A DNA stretch of 55,823 bases from an uncultured Bacteroidales bacterium (GCA_944325505.1 CALVAJ010000013.1:1-55823); one strand, 5' to 3'; positions 16,180 to 25,804 are shown, counted from the stretch's first letter. Notes: generated by a model from the letters alone, not told the origin. Translations and numbers: made by a program.

Positions 16180-16827
16180 ATGGTACCGGTTCATCTTCAT
16201 TTGTCGGAACTGTCCGGAAAGCCGGATAAAGGGATTTCCCGTTTCTGGGGAAACCCCGATCTGCCTTGCGGTACGGATTTTCCGTCCTATACGGATGAAA
16301 ACGGGGAAGAGTGTCCATATGTCTTCCTCTGCCAGATAAATCTGAAAGAACTGGCCTTATACGATAAGGAAAACCTTCTTCCGCATGAAGGCATATTGTC
16401 CTTTTTCGCCAAGATAGCCGGCTATCTCGGATATTATTCCGGAGCGGACTGTATCGGTGGAAGCATAAGCGCCAGGGAAGATGTTAAGGTGCTTTATTTT
16501 CCTGATAATGAAAGTCTTGAAGAAACAGTATATGCCGGCAAAGGGCCTGCCGTGGATTCCCCGTCCCCTCTGAAAATGGACTTCAGCACAGAGCCGGGCC
16601 TGCGGCCGGATGACCATGCCGTTTTCGCCCTGCCGGAGCACAGGCCGTGGGAGAATTGGGATGCCCCTTTCGAGGACTGGCCGATACTGCTTCAGGTCGA
16701 TTCCTTCGAGGGTAAAGACTTCGGATTGAACTTCATGGATGTCGGTGTCCTTGATTTCATTATTTCCCCGTCGGATCTTGAACGTCATGTGTTCGACGAT
16801 GTCAGAGCTATTGTTTTATCATCTTGA
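16180..16827 (+). CDS. YwqG-like (DUF1963) family protein
   Basis: About 215 residues with the pattern of the DUF1963/YwqG family: SRFWGNPDLPCG near the start, YVFLCQINLKELA, a LPHEGILSFF strand, WENWDAPFEDWPILLQVDS, and DVGVLDFIISPSDLERHVFDDV at the end. No signal peptide. The family is common but its biochemical role is not established. An in-frame TTG at 16144 gives a longer form; the ATG at 16180 is preferred. It ends 14 bases before the next gene, so the two may be co-expressed. Confidence 0.7.
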   Translation: MVPVHLHLSELSGKPDKGISRFWGNPDLPCGTDFPSYTDENGEECPYVFLCQINLKELALYDKENLLPHEGILSFFAKIAGYLGYYSGADCIGGSISAREDVKVLYFPDNESLEETVYAGKGPAVDSPSPLKMDFSTEPGLRPDDHAVFALPEHRPWENWDAPFEDWPILLQVDSFEGKDFGLNFMDVGVLDFIISPSDLERHVFDDVRAIVLSS

Positions 16828-16841
16828 TTCATGTCCTGCCT

Positions 16842-19649
16842 ATGAAAAGATTGTTGTTGCTTATATTGTCTGCATTGGCCGTATGGCAACTGGATGCACA
16901 GACGAGGTATCTTGTAAATACCCTTTCCCCGGTGGATTCGTATATGTACAGGTCTTACAGGTATTCCGGCCCGAATTCCGGAAAAATGGAACTTACCGGC
17001 GGACTGGACTGGTACGGAGGTTTTACCATAGGTGCGTCAGTGGGACCTTACAAGCCGGGATACGCCACATTCAGGCTCGGCGGACAGTACGAGTCCCTTA
17101 TGTTTGTTCTCGGACGTATATATGATCCTGAATCCCTTGATTATGAGCCTGCTATAGTGACGGTCTATGCCGACGGAAAGAAAATTGCTGACGAGGTGGT
17201 CCGCAAATACGATGTGCCCAGACGCATGACTCTCGATGTAAAGGGCGCGGATGAACTCAGGTTCGTGCTTGTAAAGGGTGAAGACGAGATAGGGTTTGCT
17301 GAAGCGACTTTATGGAAGGAAGGCGAGGAACCTCGGGAGACGGGAAACCTCATCGGCTCCGCCCCGGGAATAACCTCTTTGGTTAAGGATCTGGAGCCGT
17401 ATGCCCAGTACAACCATTTCTGCGTATCTCCAGAGCGTGAATACAAGAGCGTATATATCAACGGGAAGAAATACCACTACGGTATAGTTTGCAATATGAA
17501 CATGGCGTTCATCGGGGTCCAGCCCGGGGCTTCGTATTTCAATCTTCGCGGGCAGTACGAGACTCTGAGCCTGCTTGCCGGTCCGGTGGACAATGACAAG
17601 AGTAGCGGAGGCAAAGGATGGATAACCATAAAGGCAGACGGGAAGATAATTTACGAATACGAGGTCTCGCAGACCGACATAGCTAAACGTATAGTGCTGG
17701 ATGTCAGCGGGTGCGAGCAGCTTTCCTTCCATACGGAGCAGGCTGACCAGAGCATGTATGCGGCGATAGCGGATGCCGTCCTTTATCCCGAAGGGACATT
17801 CAAGGAAGACGGGCAGACGGAGGACAGCGATATCGACCCGCGTCTGAAAAGCCTGCCGGATGTATGCAAGCTCGTTTCCAATATCCCTCCATACGCAGTC
17901 GGAGGACAGATAGAGCACCAGGTGTATGGCGGCGAGTCGGACCATGTCACCTTTTCGATGGGAGGCACGAGATTCAGCGAGGGGTTCATCCTGTACGAAA
18001 AGGCTGATTTCTGGAACGACAACATCGTTTCATACGCCGTATTCGATCTGGGAAGGGAGTTCGACTATGTCAGTTTCACGGCGGGATATGTCGGAAAAAG
18101 CTGGTCGATGACCAATGATGTCATAAGGGTCTATGCCGATGATGAGCTTATCCTCGAGGCCCCTATGATGGCGACTTACCCCAACCGGGATTTTGTCCTT
18201 CCTTTAAGGAAATGCCGGAAACTGCGGTTCGAGAACGGCGGGTCAGGAAACCTCAATGTAGGGGCCTACGGCATAGCCGATATCGTGGTATACAGGGGCG
18301 AGCCTGTAGACAATGACCTTTTCGTCCATCCCCAGCCGGAGTGTCCGTACGAAATCGATCTCATAGACCTCGGGGCCCCTTATATCCATTATGTGAGTAC
18401 GAAATCGGATGACAGGGACGGGATATTCTATGACGGGAGTACGCAGAGGAGATATTTCGAGATGCCGGACGGTACAAGGATCAACAAGGGGTTCATGCTT
18501 CAGACCAGCGTGCATTTCTCTCTTGACCACGGTGTCCTTTCGGGGACGGATAACGCTGCCGCAGCTGCCATAGGAGGAGCTGCAGTCGGATCTGCGTTCG
18601 TGGCTGCCGGAGCAGTCGGCGGGGCCCTCGTCGGCAGCACCCTTGTCGGGGCTGCCGCCTTTCTTATGCTTGCCGCTGGCGGCAATGCGGTAGAGAATTC
18701 CTGTGCGGCCTTCAATACATACGGGCAGTACAACAGCGTCACTTTCACCGTAGCCTGTCTCCGCCCTTTCTCCGAAGAACCTACCGACTATAAGGAAACA
18801 CTCCTTATAGGGGCGGACCAGAAGGTAGTCGCACAGCTGACGGTCTATGAGACTATGGAGCCGCAGACCGTCACTGTCCCTATAAACGGTTGCGGGCAGC
18901 TTATGTTCTGGCTGGCAAACACCTACAATACATCGGGGCAATACGTGTTCTATGATATCAGACTTACCAAGGATGTCCTTCCGCTGACAGTCCCGAAGGA
19001 AGCGCGGCTTTCTCAGAGTGTCGTGACGGCTCCGGCGTACACTGAAAAGAATCTGGGCGTCGAATGGCAAAGGCCGGAATTTTCCGGATCCCAGAGCGTT
19101 GACGAGTACATATCCGGCTGTACTTACGCTTACAGCGAGACCCTCAGGCTGATAGAGGATACGAGACCGTACTACAAGATACATACATGGTACCTGGAAA
19201 CTGCTTCCGGAGGGGTGTGCAAGGCCGTTTCATTGAAAATCGACGATGAGGACAGGCTCAATGACGGCGATTTCGTCAACATAGTTCAGGAGTACGGTGC
19301 CTGCATGGAGGAAATGAGACGCCTGAATGAACTGAAAGGCAAACTGATAGAGCTGGAAGTGTCATTTGTCGGTGCGAACCTCGGCCTGCCCGAACTCGGA
19401 TTGAGGGCGATAGCATACGGCAAGGTCCTCAAGCTCGGACGGGATGCTATGGCTGCATGTCGGGCAGCTGTCGACAGTATGATAGAAGAGAAGCGTTCGG
19501 AGATCGTGGAGATGGAATCCTGGCTGCTGAACGCCAGGGACATAGACGGGACCAGCAGTACGGAGTACACCATACTTTGCCCTCTCGCGGACGGTGAAAC
19601 CCCTCCGACCGACCAGCTTCAGCTTCTGTCGAAGTTCAGTGTCAGATGA
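16842..19649 (+). CDS. Large exported protein with NPCBM-like modules
   Basis: A 935-residue exported protein (signal peptide MKRLLLLILSALAVWQLDA). Four beta-rich modules (about residues 15-155, 180-320, 335-490, 510-715) repeat the pattern ATFRLGGQYESLMFVLG...ADGKKI...MTLDVKGADELRFVL seen in NPCBM/NEW2 carbohydrate-binding domains. The fourth is interrupted at residues about 570-618 by an alanine/glycine-rich hydrophobic stretch (IGGAAVGSAFVAAGAVGGAL...). The last 190 residues are mainly helical. No catalytic domain is recognised, so it is probably a surface or periplasmic glycan-binding or structural protein. It is convergent with fkp. Confidence 0.72.
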   Translation: MKRLLLLILSALAVWQLDAQTRYLVNTLSPVDSYMYRSYRYSGPNSGKMELTGGLDWYGGFTIGASVGPYKPGYATFRLGGQYESLMFVLGRIYDPESLDYEPAIVTVYADGKKIADEVVRKYDVPRRMTLDVKGADELRFVLVKGEDEIGFAEATLWKEGEEPRETGNLIGSAPGITSLVKDLEPYAQYNHFCVSPEREYKSVYINGKKYHYGIVCNMNMAFIGVQPGASYFNLRGQYETLSLLAGPVDNDKSSGGKGWITIKADGKIIYEYEVSQTDIAKRIVLDVSGCEQLSFHTEQADQSMYAAIADAVLYPEGTFKEDGQTEDSDIDPRLKSLPDVCKLVSNIPPYAVGGQIEHQVYGGESDHVTFSMGGTRFSEGFILYEKADFWNDNIVSYAVFDLGREFDYVSFTAGYVGKSWSMTNDVIRVYADDELILEAPMMATYPNRDFVLPLRKCRKLRFENGGSGNLNVGAYGIADIVVYRGEPVDNDLFVHPQPECPYEIDLIDLGAPYIHYVSTKSDDRDGIFYDGSTQRRYFEMPDGTRINKGFMLQTSVHFSLDHGVLSGTDNAAAAAIGGAAVGSAFVAAGAVGGALVGSTLVGAAAFLMLAAGGNAVENSCAAFNTYGQYNSVTFTVACLRPFSEEPTDYKETLLIGADQKVVAQLTVYETMEPQTVTVPINGCGQLMFWLANTYNTSGQYVFYDIRLTKDVLPLTVPKEARLSQSVVTAPAYTEKNLGVEWQRPEFSGSQSVDEYISGCTYAYSETLRLIEDTRPYYKIHTWYLETASGGVCKAVSLKIDDEDRLNDGDFVNIVQEYGACMEEMRRLNELKGKLIELEVSFVGANLGLPELGLRAIAYGKVLKLGRDAMAACRAAVDSMIEEKRSEIVEMESWLLNARDIDGTSSTEYTILCPLADGETPPTDQLQLLSKFSVR

Positions 19650-19674
19650 AGTGATGCTGCCGGATAGTCCGAGG

Positions 19675-22521
19675 TCAAGACCGGCTTACCTGCATCCCTT
19701 TGACCGAAAGACTCATGTCTACGAACCTCGAACTGTCGTTGAGAGGTGAGGATGTGAGTTCTTTTTTTATCCGCGCCGCCGCTTCCGGGTCTTTGGCTAC
19801 AATGTACAGGTATCCTCCTCCTCCGGCACCAGGGAGCTTATATCCTGCGGCATAGTCCTTTATCCGTGAAATGAGCGTCTCGACTGCAGGCGGGTTAGTA
19901 CCGGAGTCCAGCATTTTGTTCTGTTCCCAACTCTTGCCTATGAGGCGTCCGTATTCGTTGAAATCCCCTTTCAGGATCGCTTCATACATATCGAGCGCAT
20001 GTGTTTTCATTTCTGCGAGCAGTCGCAGATGCCGCCCGCTGTTGAGGAACATCCTGCGGACTATCTCGGCGAGTATCCCTTTGGCCGTGCGGGTGATTCC
20101 CGTGTAGTAGAGCAGATGGCAGGCCCGGTATTCAGGCTGCGTGAAAAGATATTCGGGGAGCCATTTTATGGACGGGACCTGGCGCAGCCCCTCGGTAGTC
20201 TGCAGAAGCTTTACTCCATGCATTATGCCGCCGTACTGGTCCTGCCATCCGCCTCCGGTCGTAAGAAGCTGTTCGAGGATCAGGGTGCGGTTCCCTGTTT
20301 CGCTCTTGTCCCAAGCAAGCCCGCAGAAATCCGACAATGCGCCAAGAACTGTGGCTGACAGTATGGAACTTGTCCCCAGTCCGGAGCCGGCGGGTATGGC
20401 GGCAAGAAGAGTCACTTCGATGCCGCAGCCGAATTCCTTCAGCTGTTCTTCAAGCGAATTGTACTGCCGTGCAGAGAATTCAGGAATGAATCCGGCAAGT
20501 GAGAGTGCCGCTTTCGGAATCGAGAACGGCGAGCCCACCTTTTTATAGTCTTTAAGTTCTTCCCAGGTGCTTACAGTCTCCATTGCACCCAGATCTATCG
20601 ATCTTAAGGTGATCCGGTATTCCGGCGAAGGCTTTACATATACCTGCAGTGGAGGCTGTCCGTTGAGTTCTATGGCCAGATTCACGACCGAGCCTCCTGC
20701 GTACAGACAGTAAGGAGGCGTATCTGTCCATCCTCCGGCAAGGTCGATGCGCACCGGGCTTCTTCCCCATACTATCTGGTCTTTGTAGACATCCAGACGC
20801 GGCGACTGTTTTTCGGCAAGGACCGTGTCGACAAGTCCTTCCCGCAGCAATGAGAAAGCCTGCCGCTCCGTTTCTGCATATCCGGAATCATTCCTTGATT
20901 TCATTACCTGTGACCGGAACATGCTGTCCTGGATTCTTTTCATCACCGGGGCATCTTGCGGCAGCTGCGGAGGTAGAGTAAGCTTTCCGGCGACGAATTC
21001 TGAAGCGGCATCTGCCAGATCAAGCTGGTAGAATATGCTCTTTCTGTAGTTTGCCGCCAGCATCGGCCAGTTGTCTTTCCGGAATTTCCTTCTCTGGTCG
21101 AACAGACGGTGCAAGTCTGCCCTGTCAGAGAGCTGGTTGGCTGACATTTTTTCGGCCCGCATCCATATTTGCCGTCCCTCCTCAAGTTCAGGCTCCGATA
21201 CCATCCACCTGAGGACTGCGCCCAGTTGCCGAATGTCCTGGCAGACCGGGAAAAGCTCCGCATTCTGGATATCAGGACAGTCTGGCAATGTCACTCCGCG
21301 CTCTTCCGCCCATTCTGCCGCCGGGCGTCCCATGAAAAGAGTCCTGCTGTCCGATGTGCTTCCCTTGAACGGGTCATTGAACCCGTATGGACGTGCCGCC
21401 CATTTGCCGGGTCCGACAGGTACGGTATCTATGCAGACTCCTGACGGGACATCCAGCGTCCAGTCGTTTTCCGGTACTCCTGTTATGACATGATGGTCTG
21501 AAAGTGTCCATCCGCTGCCGATGAAGCTGTTTTCAATCCAGAGGTCGGAGTTGTCTGATGTCAAGGGCCTGTGCAGGACTGCATTCTGTACGAACATTGC
21601 AGGATGCGGCTTGATCGTCTGCTGCATAATGATACGCTGGTCATGGACGAGGTTCTGTATGGCCAGCGTCGAGGAAATCAGTTCCCTGCTTGTGCCGTAA
21701 TGGTAGAATTCTCCCCCGGGAAGCGGCAGTATGGCTACGGACAGCCCGTTCAGCTCCTTGTCTTCAATGCGAGGTGCCCTCCCGAGCGACAGTCCGAATT
21801 CCGAGTACAGGTCGTATTCTTTCATTTTCTTTCCGTCCGGCGTATATGACCTTTTTGCCAATAGTTCTACGGCCCGGTCGCTCAGCAGCCATATTCCCGT
21901 ATCTATCATGAAGTAGTGTGATCCCGTCAGTTTTCCCAGCTCGTCGAGCGATGGTTTCTGCAGCATATAGTCAAGCTCTCCCGGCCTGTCTTTTCTTGTT
22001 ACGAAGACACCGTGCCGTGTAGCCAGGTCAGGGTTTTCCCATAGTCCGTAGCATACGACATCTGCATCCGGTATATCCTGCAGCGGTTCCGTGCAGCGGA
22101 TATATACGTCCCCGCTTGCAATCAATGTATGAAGCGAATCGGGGGCTTTCTCCATGATCTTCTCATAAAGAGGCAACTGAAGTGAGAGCAGATCCTGCGA
22201 CAGTTTCTGCCCTCTTTCCCACCTGAAAACCGGTATGGGAGTGAGTATTTTCCCTGATGGGGCGTATGCCGGCACCCGGCGGCCCTGTCCTCCTGCATGA
22301 AGCAGTATCCGCTTTTCCTTTCCGAGCCAGTCACTGAAACTGCATCCTCCGTCCATATTTTCCGATTGGCGGCATGATTCGAGCAGCCATGCCGTGCCTC
22401 CTCCAGAGCCGAGACGGGCTCCGATGGGGTCGCAGCAGCAGAACCACTCTGCCGGGTCATACTTCGTTATCTCATGAAAGCAGCCTACCAGATTCGGCGG
22501 CAGGGAAAGCAATTTTTTCAT
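19675..22521 (-). CDS. fkp: Bifunctional fucokinase / L-fucose-1-phosphate guanylyltransferase (Fkp)
   Basis: Fkp turns free L-fucose into GDP-fucose in two steps, supplying fucose for capsule and glycoprotein decoration. The N-terminal pyrophosphorylase half shows GARLGSGGGTAWLLE and LLHAGGQGRRVPAYAPSGK. The C-terminal GHMP kinase half shows GRSPVRIDLAGGWTDTPPY and PAGSGLGTSSILSATVLGAL with a closing GAGGGGYLY. About 948 residues, full length. I take the ATG at 22521 (MKKLLSLPPNLV), which matches the start of Bacteroides Fkp; an upstream ATG at 22545 is possible. A catabolic fuc operon lies 14 kb away, so the cell both uses and salvages fucose. Confidence 0.96.
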   Translation of the reverse strand: MKKLLSLPPNLVGCFHEITKYDPAEWFCCCDPIGARLGSGGGTAWLLESCRQSENMDGGCSFSDWLGKEKRILLHAGGQGRRVPAYAPSGKILTPIPVFRWERGQKLSQDLLSLQLPLYEKIMEKAPDSLHTLIASGDVYIRCTEPLQDIPDADVVCYGLWENPDLATRHGVFVTRKDRPGELDYMLQKPSLDELGKLTGSHYFMIDTGIWLLSDRAVELLAKRSYTPDGKKMKEYDLYSEFGLSLGRAPRIEDKELNGLSVAILPLPGGEFYHYGTSRELISSTLAIQNLVHDQRIIMQQTIKPHPAMFVQNAVLHRPLTSDNSDLWIENSFIGSGWTLSDHHVITGVPENDWTLDVPSGVCIDTVPVGPGKWAARPYGFNDPFKGSTSDSRTLFMGRPAAEWAEERGVTLPDCPDIQNAELFPVCQDIRQLGAVLRWMVSEPELEEGRQIWMRAEKMSANQLSDRADLHRLFDQRRKFRKDNWPMLAANYRKSIFYQLDLADAASEFVAGKLTLPPQLPQDAPVMKRIQDSMFRSQVMKSRNDSGYAETERQAFSLLREGLVDTVLAEKQSPRLDVYKDQIVWGRSPVRIDLAGGWTDTPPYCLYAGGSVVNLAIELNGQPPLQVYVKPSPEYRITLRSIDLGAMETVSTWEELKDYKKVGSPFSIPKAALSLAGFIPEFSARQYNSLEEQLKEFGCGIEVTLLAAIPAGSGLGTSSILSATVLGALSDFCGLAWDKSETGNRTLILEQLLTTGGGWQDQYGGIMHGVKLLQTTEGLRQVPSIKWLPEYLFTQPEYRACHLLYYTGITRTAKGILAEIVRRMFLNSGRHLRLLAEMKTHALDMYEAILKGDFNEYGRLIGKSWEQNKMLDSGTNPPAVETLISRIKDYAAGYKLPGAGGGGYLYIVAKDPEAAARIKKELTSSPLNDSSRFVDMSLSVKGMQVSRS

Positions 22522-22674
22522 TGTCTGCGGATGATTAGATTCCAACCTGTAAAGATAATGATTGTTGTTTTAAAGTTGTAATCCGGGAAAAGAAAAAACT
22601 TTCCGTTTCTTGAATTCCGGCGGAAATCGGTGAAAATCGCATTGGCGGAATTTGCTCGGAAAGGCAAAAGACCC

Positions 22675-22682
22675 TAATTTTG
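22675..22682 (+). promoter_or_regulatory. -7 box for the CAT-family gene
   Basis: TAATTTTG (TAnnTTTG) 22 bases before the ATG at 22705. The rest of 22546-22704 holds the divergent fkp upstream region; a weaker -7-like TATCTTTA sits there on the minus strand. Confidence 0.55.
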
Positions 22683-22704
22683 CCGGTCCAAACAATGGTA
22701 TTCT

Positions 22705-23331
22705 ATGGCAGGAAAACATACAGTCGACATGCAGTCGTGGACAAGACGCGAGCATTACCGTTATTTCGGAGAACTGGATGACCCGTATTTCGGCATCACG
22801 GCAAAGGCTGATTTCACATCATGCTACATGCAGTCCAAGCAGGACGGGGCCTCATTTTTCCTGTATTCATTGCATAAGATACTGAGGGCGGCCAACGCCA
22901 TAGACGAGTTCCGGTACAGGGTGGAGGACGGAAACATTGTCCTGTACGACCTTATCGGGGCCAGTCCTACTATCGGCAGGGAGGACGGGAGTTTCGGTTT
23001 CGGGGTTTTCGAATACCATGAAGACAGGAAACTGTTCGTCGAGGAGGCTTCAAAGGAGATAGCCCGCGTGAAAAACGCTTCCGGGCTGTGTCTCGGAGAA
23101 GGAGAGTCGAGGAATGACCTGATCTATTATTCTTCCATCCCCTGGATAGACTTCACCGACCTCAAGCATGCAGGAAAGATGTCCAGGGGGCAGTCGATCC
23201 CGAGAATCTCCACAGGCAGGCTGGTCCCTCAGGAAGACAGGCTCATGATGTCCGTATCGGTAGAACTGAACCACGGGCTTGCCGACGGATACCATGTCGC
23301 GCAGTTTTTCAGACTGTTGAATATGCTTTAG
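22705..23331 (+). CDS. Chloramphenicol acetyltransferase-family acyltransferase
   Basis: A 208-residue member of the CAT fold (trimeric CoA-dependent acyltransferases). The signature NHGLADGYHVAQFF near the C-terminus gives the catalytic His190 and structural Asp194 of HxxxDG. The N-terminus KHTVDMQSWTRREHYRYF and DFTSCYMQSKQDGASFFLYSLH fit CAT proteins. Many Bacteroidetes carry such chromosomal genes, and not all give chloramphenicol resistance, so the true acceptor is uncertain. A HAD hydrolase gene follows 5 bases after its stop. Confidence 0.88.
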   Translation: MAGKHTVDMQSWTRREHYRYFGELDDPYFGITAKADFTSCYMQSKQDGASFFLYSLHKILRAANAIDEFRYRVEDGNIVLYDLIGASPTIGREDGSFGFGVFEYHEDRKLFVEEASKEIARVKNASGLCLGEGESRNDLIYYSSIPWIDFTDLKHAGKMSRGQSIPRISTGRLVPQEDRLMMSVSVELNHGLADGYHVAQFFRLLNML

Positions 23332-23336
23332 TTTAT

Positions 23337-24044
23337 ATGGATTCAAGTTTAAAGGACAATATCAAGGTCATCGCCTTCGATGCGGATGACACTCTTTGGG
23401 CGAACCAGCCCTATTTCGACGATGCCGAAGACAGGCTGTGCTCCATCCTTGCGGAATACGGTGAGCCCCGATATATAAAATCAGAACTGTTCAAGACGGA
23501 GATGCAGAATATGGCGGAGCTCGGATACGGCGTCATGGCATTCACTCTGTCTATGATCGAGACGGCCCTGAGGCTGGGCGAAAGTCGTCTTTCTGTGTCT
23601 GCCGTCTCGGAGATCTACAGTCTCGGACGATCGTTGCTCCGTATTCCGGCCACTCCGCTGCCCGGCGTGAAAGAGACCCTGGAGAAAATCAGCCGTTCCC
23701 GTTCATACAGGACAATAGTCATTACCAAAGGCAACATGCTGGACCAGGAGCGCAAACTTGAATGTTCCGGGCTGAAACCGTTCTTCGACCATGTGGAAAT
23801 TGTATCTGACAAGAACGAGAAAACCTATTCCGACCTGCTGGCATTCCTGGGCATCGGCGCTTCTGAACTTCTGATGGTCGGCAATTCATTCAAGTCCGAC
23901 ATCTCCCCCGTCCTTAATCTCGGCGGCTATGGCGTCTACATCCCCTTCCATACCACCTGGCAGCACGAACAGACCGACGAATACGACCACCCGAACCTGT
24001 TCAGGGCAGACAATTTCCGTGAGCTGGAGAATATTGTCCTGTAA
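23337..24044 (+). CDS. HAD-superfamily hydrolase
   Basis: A 235-residue HAD protein: motif I VIAFDADDTLWANQPYF (nucleophile Asp), a helical cap, motif II ITKGN, motif III KNEKTYSDLL, and motif IV LMVGNSFKSDISP. The DxDDTLW form is common in HAD phosphatases of the YjjG type and in uncharacterised Bacteroidetes proteins. It is translated from an ATG 5 bases after the CAT-family gene, implying one operon. Substrate unknown. Confidence 0.88.
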   Translation: MDSSLKDNIKVIAFDADDTLWANQPYFDDAEDRLCSILAEYGEPRYIKSELFKTEMQNMAELGYGVMAFTLSMIETALRLGESRLSVSAVSEIYSLGRSLLRIPATPLPGVKETLEKISRSRSYRTIVITKGNMLDQERKLECSGLKPFFDHVEIVSDKNEKTYSDLLAFLGIGASELLMVGNSFKSDISPVLNLGGYGVYIPFHTTWQHEQTDEYDHPNLFRADNFRELENIVL

Positions 24045-24069
24045 TCGGGAGAGATAAGCTGGAAAATCG

Positions 24070-24077
24070 TAACTTTG
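24070..24077 (+). promoter_or_regulatory. -7 box for the WYL regulator
   Basis: TAACTTTG (TAnnTTTG) 25 bases before the ATG at 24102. Confidence 0.55.
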
Positions 24078-24101
24078 AAAGACAGATAAAATGAAAACAT
24101 C

Positions 24102-25028
24102 ATGTCCAAACAAGGTTATATCCAGCGGTATCTGCTGATTATCCGGTTGATACGGAACAACCGGTACATTTCCCTCCCGGAACTTATCCGCAAAGTCGAG
24201 GACGGTCTGGCATATTATGAAGACACGGAAGATGTCGGCATCTCCCGAAGGACGATTCTGCGAGACCTGAAGGAAATCCGCTCGGGAATGGGTATCAGCA
24301 TTGAATACTCCAGGACTGAAAACGGCTACTATATACCTGAAGATGAGGACCAGGTATCCGATATCGAAAGGATATTGGAGCAGTACGACCTTATTACATC
24401 TCTCCATGCCCGGGAAGAGCTGTCTTCTATCGTCTTTCCCGAAAGGAGGAAGCCCCGTGGTACAGAACACCTGTCCCCGTTGATCCATGCGATCAAACGC
24501 AGCCTGATAGTAGAGTTCACCTATGTGAAATTCAACAATTCAGTCTTTCGCACTCGCAGTGTCATGCCTTATGCCTTGAAAGAAGGACGGGGCCGGTGGT
24601 ACCTGTTGGCTGTCGAGATAGGGGATAATGTCCGGCATGCCGGAGAAATAAAGAGTTGGGGACTTGACCGTATCCGGGACTTGAATGTTACTAAGAATCG
24701 GTTTACGCGGAATTCCGCGATAGATCCTGAAAAAGAGTTCAAGGATGTCGTAGGAGTCTATTCGAATAATGACCTTCCGGTCGAGGAAGTCATCCTGTCG
24801 TTCTCCCCAAAAGGAGGCCGGTACAACGAAGCTTTCCCACTTCATGAGTCGCAAGAGACACTGATAGATGACGGAAAGGAATTCCGTATCCGGTTGAAAG
24901 TCAAGATAACATACGACTTCAAACAGGAACTCCTTTCCCAAAGCGACGACCTTGTCGTCATCGCCCCCGAACACCTCCGCAAAGAACTCTGCGAAGTCTA
25001 CAGAAAAGCGCTGAAACGGATGGAATAG
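24102..25028 (+). CDS. WYL-domain transcriptional regulator
   Basis: The N-terminal helix-turn-helix (residues about 1-80, with SRRTILRDLKEI as a likely recognition helix) is followed by a WYL domain. The hallmark is GRWYLLAVEIG at residues about 165-175, and a C-terminal WCX-like part ends LVVIAPEHLRKELCEVYRKAL. WYL domains sense ligands such as nucleic-acid products or nucleotides, and they often control DNA-repair or defence genes. The neighbour downstream is an AT-rich PD-(D/E)xK-like gene with its own promoter, so the regulator could act on it (inference). Confidence 0.92.
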   Translation: MSKQGYIQRYLLIIRLIRNNRYISLPELIRKVEDGLAYYEDTEDVGISRRTILRDLKEIRSGMGISIEYSRTENGYYIPEDEDQVSDIERILEQYDLITSLHAREELSSIVFPERRKPRGTEHLSPLIHAIKRSLIVEFTYVKFNNSVFRTRSVMPYALKEGRGRWYLLAVEIGDNVRHAGEIKSWGLDRIRDLNVTKNRFTRNSAIDPEKEFKDVVGVYSNNDLPVEEVILSFSPKGGRYNEAFPLHESQETLIDDGKEFRIRLKVKITYDFKQELLSQSDDLVVIAPEHLRKELCEVYRKALKRME

Positions 25029-25061
25029 GTGCGAGGTGTCACAGAATGGCATCGTGTGGGG

Positions 25062-25069
25062 TAAATTTG
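25062..25069 (+). promoter_or_regulatory. -7 box for the 25091 gene
   Basis: TAAATTTG (TAnnTTTG) 21 bases before the ATG at 25091. Confidence 0.55.
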
Positions 25070-25090
25070 GCATCACATAAATTTTAGAAA

Positions 25091-25771
25091 ATGAATACAG
25101 GCTATCATTTACTTTTAAAAAGTATTATGGATGAATCGTGGGAACGTTTTGTCCAACTATTCACTTCACATAAAATAATGTATCGGGATTTAAGTATGAA
25201 TGAAGCGATGTTTCAGTTTCATTTTGCAAATTTGATACAGACAATAGGTAATGATAAGGTGTCGCAAAATGAGACATTTGAGGTCAATCTGGAAACCAGA
25301 TGGTATCCTAATTGTAAAAATGGTAAAAAGAGCAAAAAGTATAAAGATATAGACATAACCTGCTATATTTATTGTGGAGAAGAAAAGAAATATTCATGCG
25401 CCATTGAACTTAAATTCAAGAGGAAACGAAATAAAAAAGGCACTTTTGCCAAAGATAGGATGTTCAATATATATAGAGATCTTGAATACCTTGAACATGA
25501 AATAGGCATTAATGGGAAGAATGGACAATATCAGGAAATTTATTCAGAAGGACGATTCTATTTTATGACGGATAATATTGATTATGTCAATCGGCAAGTA
25601 GAAAATACCGGGAAGGAAATTGTTCCGTTTGGCCTAAAGAAAGACACATGTACTGCTAGTGGGAAAATTGTCATAGACTCAAAGAAGGAACTTAATTTAA
25701 ATAAGTCATATCACATAAATTGGGTTTCTTATGGTGAATGGCACTTTCTTGAAATTGATGTAACCAAATAA
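25091..25771 (+). CDS. Putative PD-(D/E)xK nuclease-fold protein, AT-rich
   Basis: A 226-residue protein I cannot place in a named family. It does contain the spacing of a restriction-endonuclease-like core: Glu38 in an N-terminal helix, Asp86/Asp88 in KDIDITCYIY, and E106-L-K108 in CAIELKFKRK, i.e. E...D...ExK. The middle is lysine-rich (KNGKKSKKYKD, KRKRNKKG), as expected for a nucleic-acid binder. The gene is much AT-richer than its neighbours, which suggests recent transfer. It lies between a WYL regulator and the Ro60/Y RNA locus. Nuclease activity is inferred only from the motif. Confidence 0.6.
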   Translation: MNTGYHLLLKSIMDESWERFVQLFTSHKIMYRDLSMNEAMFQFHFANLIQTIGNDKVSQNETFEVNLETRWYPNCKNGKKSKKYKDIDITCYIYCGEEKKYSCAIELKFKRKRNKKGTFAKDRMFNIYRDLEYLEHEIGINGKNGQYQEIYSEGRFYFMTDNIDYVNRQVENTGKEIVPFGLKKDTCTASGKIVIDSKKELNLNKSYHINWVSYGEWHFLEIDVTK

Positions 25772-25796
25772 CACATATTTTTATTTTCCGGTGTCG

Positions 25797-25804
25797 TACT
25801 TTTG
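25797..25804 (+). promoter_or_regulatory. -7 box for the Y RNA-like transcript
   Basis: TACTTTTG (TAnnTTTG), with a T-rich stretch about 20 bases upstream. It predicts a transcript starting near 25812 that covers the tRNA-like RNA and could read on into the Ro60 gene. Confidence 0.55.
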
